Assembly (NCBI GenBank): GCA_905479535.1
Contig: CAJQMW010000072.1
Coordinates: forward strand, 1 to 10,174
DNA from: an uncultured Maribacter sp.
GTDB taxonomy: Bacteria; Bacteroidota; Bacteroidia; Flavobacteriales; Flavobacteriaceae
DNA length: 10,174 nt
Direction: 5' to 3'
Below the pieces are notes generated by a model. That model was not told the origin of the DNA, did not search any database, and worked only from the letters and a program-made list of their open reading frames with translations. Position numbers and translations under genes: made by a program. This document shows positions 6,945-10,174 of this stretch, piece by piece; position 1 is the stretch's first letter, and each line of letters starts with the position of its first letter.

Positions 6945-7049
6945 TTATTCGCGGTTTAGCATTTTTTTAAGGGAACGGTGTGCTACAATACTTTTACCGA
7001 CCATTAGAACCATTACTGTTATCCACAAAAAGAAGAGAAGGTATTCCAT
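6945..7049 (-). CDS. Possible 34-residue single-pass membrane peptide
   Basis: A minus-strand frame runs from ATG at 7049-7047 to TAA at 6947-6945. It encodes a hydrophobic helix (EYLLFFLWITVMVLMVGK, residues 2-19) followed by a basic, hydrophilic tail ending KKMLNRE. The charge pattern (hydrophobic N-terminus, then Lys/Arg/His) suggests an inner-membrane anchor with a cytoplasmic tail. I do not recognise a family. It sits convergent to the transporter, 16 bases past its stop, and downstream of the terminator that ends the TPR-gene transcript, so it would need its own promoter; none is clear. A random 34-codon ORF of this composition is possible. The rest of the 6929-7308 gap holds only the terminator at 7215-7242. 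Confidence 0.35.
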   Translation of the reverse strand: MEYLLFFLWITVMVLMVGKSIVAHRSLKKMLNRE

Positions 7050-7214
7050 AACTTTAAGAATTAAAGTGGTCTATTATTGGTTAAATTCATTTCTGATTTT
7101 AAGCTAGTTGGGGCTGCTCAAAATACGATATTATGCATTTGGTCGATAAATATATACATTTCATCCATACAAGTCTTAATAAAAGCATAATTTTCGATGA
7201 ACTGCATCTAAATG

Positions 7215-7242
7215 AAAACGCCACGATCATAAAATCGTGGCG
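7215..7242 (-). terminator. Rho-independent terminator of the TPR/DUF4331 operon
   Basis: CGCCACGAT (7219-7227) pairs perfectly with ATCGTGGCG (7234-7242), a 9-bp GC-rich stem with a 6-base loop. On the minus strand the stem is followed by TTTTCATTT, the expected U-rich tract. On the plus strand it is followed by CATC and then A residues, so it terminates minus-strand transcription, about 66 bases past the TPR gene stop. Confidence 0.75.
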
Positions 7243-7308
7243 CATCAAAAAAACAATCCAACCTAAAACCATCCAGGATAAAACCCAAAATGTGGGGAGG
7301 GCAGGTAA

Positions 7309-8586
7309 TTACAAATCCTGGATCTGTTTTTTCATATTGGGCCCTAGTTCATATATAGCCCCGATCAATTCTCCTTTTAACGCAGCTACCTTTTCTAGAT
7401 TTCCATTCGCTTTATAAACCTCAGCGGCTTGGTACAAAAGGGTAGGTTCAAAGGTTTTTCCATCAACATGTTCCTTGACAATCTCTTCAGCCTTTACCCT
7501 GTCGCCCTTTTTAAGGTAGGTATAGGCCAACCAGCTATAGGATTCTGCAGTTGGTCTATTTCCGACTTCCTTTTTGGCTAATTCTAAGGCTTTGTCATAT
7601 TGTTTGGTTTCCTCCAAGTACAAGCTAACATTGTAGGCGTTGTACATGTCCCCGTAAGCAGGATTCTCGATTGCCAAAAAATACTTATCCAAATTTTCTG
7701 ACCTCTTATAATCATCATTGAGGTAATCTGCAATTTCCGCTTTCAACAAATAATAATCTGGCGCATTGTACCTTTTCGTAACCGAATCCAATATGCGCAT
7801 GGCTTCTTCAGGATTGTCGTCGTTAGAAAATGCTATCCATGCAATACCTTTTTTTGCGTAGGCATTTGTTGGGTCCAATTCCAAGGTTTTTAAGTAATGG
7901 TTATAAGAATCCTCTATTCTACCGGCATGCCCATAATAATCGGCTAAATTGGTAAAGCTCCAAATCATCAATGCTTTGTTTTTGGAGGATTCTGCCTTCT
8001 CTTTGGCCTTCTCCATAAATTTTATAGTGGTATCTAAATCTCCCTTATAATCGTTCCATTTGGAAAGTCGAATTAGATAACCAAAATCTGACATGTTCTT
8101 AATGCTGTCCAGATATTTTTCCGCTAACTCATAGTTTCCGAGTTCCATGTGCAAATCGAAAAACAAGCTTTTAGAATCGGTGCCGTGGCTCCCTAAATCC
8201 TCAGCTTCTTTTGCAAGAGCCAAGGCCTCGCGAAAACGATGCTGCGAAATATAGTTTCTAGCTAGTGCCCTTCTATATCCAGATTTGCCAATGTTTGCTA
8301 TTTCCACCGCTTTGGTAAGTGCTTGTTCTTCTTTTTTTAGATACTTGATGTCTCCCGTTTTTTTGAAGTATCTCGAATATTCCCCGGCTACATTTGCAAA
8401 GCTTAATAGCTGTACGCTATCCGGTTTTATCTTTGAGTTCCACAATTCAAAATACTTTGAGGTTGTTTTTACTTCATCAGCAACTAAGTATTTATCATAA
8501 TCTTCTTTACTGGCAATATTCTCGTCTTTTTTTGAGCTACAGGAAAGAAGCAGTAAAATTGAATATATATATATTATAGCTTTCAT
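7309..8586 (-). CDS. TPR-repeat lipoprotein
   Basis: The 425-residue protein begins with a lipoprotein signal: MKAIIYIYSILLLLSC, a lipobox LLSC with C16, then SSKKDEN. It is therefore anchored in the outer or inner membrane envelope. The mature part is nearly all helical tetratricopeptide repeats. Clear units include residues around FREALALAKEAEDLG, NYELAEKYLDSIKN, RIEDSYNHYLKTLELDPTNA, NPEEAMRILDSV, QYDKALELAKKEVGNRP and KGDRVKAEEIVKEH. Such repeats act as protein-binding scaffolds; no enzyme domain is visible. It lies last in a minus-strand series with two DUF4331 genes, 81 bases after the second, with a hairpin in the gap and a terminator after it. A joint envelope function with the DUF4331 proteins is an inference from that order. 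Confidence 0.87.
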   Translation of the reverse strand: MKAIIYIYSILLLLSCSSKKDENIASKEDYDKYLVADEVKTTSKYFELWNSKIKPDSVQLLSFANVAGEYSRYFKKTGDIKYLKKEEQALTKAVEIANIGKSGYRRALARNYISQHRFREALALAKEAEDLGSHGTDSKSLFFDLHMELGNYELAEKYLDSIKNMSDFGYLIRLSKWNDYKGDLDTTIKFMEKAKEKAESSKNKALMIWSFTNLADYYGHAGRIEDSYNHYLKTLELDPTNAYAKKGIAWIAFSNDDNPEEAMRILDSVTKRYNAPDYYLLKAEIADYLNDDYKRSENLDKYFLAIENPAYGDMYNAYNVSLYLEETKQYDKALELAKKEVGNRPTAESYSWLAYTYLKKGDRVKAEEIVKEHVDGKTFEPTLLYQAAEVYKANGNLEKVAALKGELIGAIYELGPNMKKQIQDL

Positions 8587-8621
8587 TAGTTTTTTTTGGA
8601 TATAAGCTTCATTTTAAAATA

Positions 8622-8651
8622 ATAGGGGAGAGCGTTTAAACCCTCCCCTAT
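8622..8651 (-). terminator. Hairpin between the DUF4331 lipoprotein and TPR genes (terminator or attenuator)
   Basis: ATAGGGGAG (8622-8630) pairs perfectly with CTCCCCTAT (8643-8651) around a 12-base loop that itself contains the palindrome GTTTAAAC. On the minus strand it begins 17 bases past the DUF4331 stop and is followed by TATTTTAAAA, a weak U tract. It may lower transcription into the TPR gene, so the two exported DUF4331 proteins would be made in excess, or it may protect the upstream mRNA 3' end. Confidence 0.55.
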
Positions 8652-8667
8652 ACTCCTTTTTCATAGA

Positions 8668-9438
8668 CTATTCAGGAGCCCCTATGTACGGGAATGTTGT
8701 TGTTATGTTTTCAGCGGTAAGACCAACTCCGTCGGTTACCAATTGTGGAAAACCGCCTTCACCGTTAAAACGCGCTCCGTCTCCACCTCCGAATAAAAGG
8801 ATTAAGGAAACATCAATAACGTCATCTTGTAAAGTTCTCCCAGTAAGACCTATGGCACCCTCGTAATTAGGACCACCGGAACCTGGGTTAAAATAGGTAG
8901 TTGGTGCGTTTGGAGCAACCTCTAAAACATCCGTTGCCAATACCGTAGTCAAAAGTGCTGCATCAACAGGGTTGTTCGTAAAGCCGTCATTCTCAGGACC
9001 GTTCAGAATATCACCTAAAATATTAGGCTGGTAATCAACGTCATCCGCAGTTAAACCCAAAGCAATTGCATAAGCATCATGTAACGCCTCTAACCTTGCT
9101 TGATAACCTGCTTGAAAGGTAGCACCTTGTTCAGAAGGTATGGACATGTTATGTGCATTTTTAGTATCATCGTCACCACCGAATACGGTATTAATACCTG
9201 GTCTGCCCATATAATCCGATTGAGCGAAGGTTCCAGTAAAATCTGGCATTTCCATTCCTGTTTCGCAGGGAGTACAACTTCCTCCACAATCCACTCCGGT
9301 CTCATCACCGTTCATTAGCCCATCGTCGCATGTTACCATCGCCATTGGTGGGGTAAAATCATCATCATTATTACATGAGGACAAAACTGCTACCGTACAA
9401 AGCGATAGTAACATATATTTTATACTATTTGGTTTCAT
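8668..9438 (-). CDS. DUF4331-type lipoprotein carrying the C-terminal part of the domain
   Basis: This 256-residue protein has a lipoprotein signal ending LSSC (C22), followed by NNDDD; an acidic patch right after the cysteine is a surface-export signal in some Bacteroidota, so cell-surface display is plausible. Next comes a short cysteine-rich motif, CDDGLMNGDETGVDCGGSC to C58 (cysteines 37, 51, 55 and 58), a module seen in many Bacteroidota surface proteins. The rest resembles the C-terminal half of DUF4331: QSDYMGRPGINTVF (73-86), a long helical stretch with LEALHDAYAIALGLTADDV, TDVLEVAPNAP (169-179) and GLTGRTLQDDVIDVSLIL (197-214). It follows the other DUF4331 gene by 27 bases on the same strand, so the two are very likely co-transcribed. 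Molecular function is unknown. Confidence 0.83.
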   Translation of the reverse strand: MKPNSIKYMLLSLCTVAVLSSCNNDDDFTPPMAMVTCDDGLMNGDETGVDCGGSCTPCETGMEMPDFTGTFAQSDYMGRPGINTVFGGDDDTKNAHNMSIPSEQGATFQAGYQARLEALHDAYAIALGLTADDVDYQPNILGDILNGPENDGFTNNPVDAALLTTVLATDVLEVAPNAPTTYFNPGSGGPNYEGAIGLTGRTLQDDVIDVSLILLFGGGDGARFNGEGGFPQLVTDGVGLTAENITTTFPYIGAPE

Positions 9439-9465
9439 ATTTTCTAATTTTTTAATATTCCTTAA

Positions 9466-10155
9466 TTATTGTTTTACGTTTGTAGTTAACCAAGTCTTAT
9501 AAACCGGTACACCGATTGCGTTCACTGCGTCCTCTCCTGTAGGTTCTCCCAACATACTATTAGGAATCTCCACAACGATTGACATGGTGTTGGCACCATC
9601 AAAAGTATCCTCACCTGGTACGTTAAAACCTGAGTTGTCTTCCATAGACGGAGCCAAAACTTCATTGAATCGGAAAAAATCAAAGAAAAAAGCATCCTGT
9701 CTTGGTCCAGCAAAAAGTGAAACACCATCAGCAGTAGTCTCTACTACCTCCATATCACTTGAAATATCAACTGAACCCAGAGGAGAATTTACCAATACCG
9801 TACCGTTTAATCCAGTTGCACTAGGTGCTGCAGGACCAAAGAAGTACATTTTACCATCCCTAGGGATAGCTTGGATGACTAAATCCTCTACCAAGTTTCC
9901 ATCTGTATCGATGTTAATTTCCGTCAACACGTTTTCATCAAACGTTCCGTAAGGTAATCCGTCCACGACATTTGTCTGAAGGTCTACGATAAATACGGTG
10001 TTATCCGAGCCTTCTGTGGGTTCAAAAGCATAAAAATCGGCAATATCCGCTGTGGTTCCCATGGTACCCGGCGCATCAATGTGATCTGCCGCCACCAATA
10101 AGGCCCCTGCTATGGCTACTGCCCCAAGGCCAAATAATAATTTTGATTTTTTCAT
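9466..10155 (-). CDS. Secreted DUF4331-type protein carrying the N-terminal part of the domain
   Basis: The 229-residue protein starts with a Sec signal peptide (MKKSKLLFGLGAVAIAGALLVA, cleavage expected near residue 22) and no lipobox, so it is soluble in the periplasm or secreted. The mature end begins at once with the DUF4331 opening ADHIDAPGTMGTTADIADFYA (residues 23-43), followed by NTVFIVDLQTNV. It ends after the family's middle part, NTMSIVVEIPNSMLG...GVPVYKTWLTT, where full-length DUF4331 proteins continue. That continuation appears in the next gene, 27 bases downstream. The ATG is preceded by an A-rich stretch (AAAAATTAAAAGAAGA on the minus strand), typical of Bacteroidota starts. 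It is probably first in the operon, but the promoter lies beyond the window edge. Function is unknown. Confidence 0.85.
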   Translation of the reverse strand: MKKSKLLFGLGAVAIAGALLVAADHIDAPGTMGTTADIADFYAFEPTEGSDNTVFIVDLQTNVVDGLPYGTFDENVLTEINIDTDGNLVEDLVIQAIPRDGKMYFFGPAAPSATGLNGTVLVNSPLGSVDISSDMEVVETTADGVSLFAGPRQDAFFFDFFRFNEVLAPSMEDNSGFNVPGEDTFDGANTMSIVVEIPNSMLGEPTGEDAVNAIGVPVYKTWLTTNVKQ

Positions 10156-10174
10156 TCTTCTTTTAATTTTTAGA

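Noticed and set aside
7133..7417. A 94-codon plus-strand ORF
   Set aside because: It runs through the terminator hairpin and into the antisense of the TPR gene's 3' end, has no recognisable domain, and its composition looks like non-coding translation.
9584..9952. A 122-codon plus-strand ORF
   Set aside because: It lies wholly antisense to the well-supported DUF4331 gene and shows only a mirrored low-complexity composition.

Overview
The window looks like a chromosomal segment of a marine Flavobacteriia/Flavobacteriaceae bacterium (Bacteroidota), something like Maribacter, Zobellia or Arenibacter. The genus is a guess. Four things support this: AT-rich DNA with almost no Shine-Dalgarno sites; a textbook Bacteroidota promoter (TTTG and TAnnTTTG); lipoproteins with an acidic stretch after the lipobox cysteine; and protein families typical of the group (sigma/RskA pairs, DUF547, DUF4331 pairs, a TIGR04283-type glycosyltransferase).

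Layout. 1-864 (+): the end of an ECF sigma factor directly abutting its membrane anti-sigma factor. 916-1100 (+): a small two-helix membrane protein gene broken by a one-base frameshift. 1125-2878 (-): a two-gene unit, a TIGR04283-type glycosyltransferase followed, with a one-base overlap, by a large two-domain VOC-fold protein. 2879-3124: a divergent control region with a repeated TACGTAA motif at exact 66-base spacing. 3125-3910 (+): an exported DUF547 protein. 3911-4574 (-): this looks empty but holds the decayed, 3'-truncated remains of a BamA/TamA-like outer-membrane protein gene. 4615-6928 (+): a promoter and a 747-residue MMPL/RND-type transporter. 6929-7308: a possible 34-residue membrane peptide (-) and a strong rho-independent terminator (-). 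7309-10155 (-): a likely operon, reading from the right: secreted DUF4331 N-terminal half, DUF4331 C-terminal half as a lipoprotein, a hairpin, then a TPR lipoprotein, ending at the terminator.

How the genes work together. The sigma/anti-sigma pair is a self-contained regulatory switch whose targets cannot be read here. The glycosyltransferase family is named for its association with arsenosugar synthesis, but no arsM or arsS lies in view, so that role is only a family-level expectation. The DUF4331 pair seems to be one domain divided between two exported proteins that probably act together at the cell envelope with the TPR lipoprotein. No mobile element, tRNA, rRNA or CRISPR array was seen. 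I found no clear new defence or metabolic system; the most notable items are the split DUF4331 pair, the hidden pseudogene and the periodic motif.
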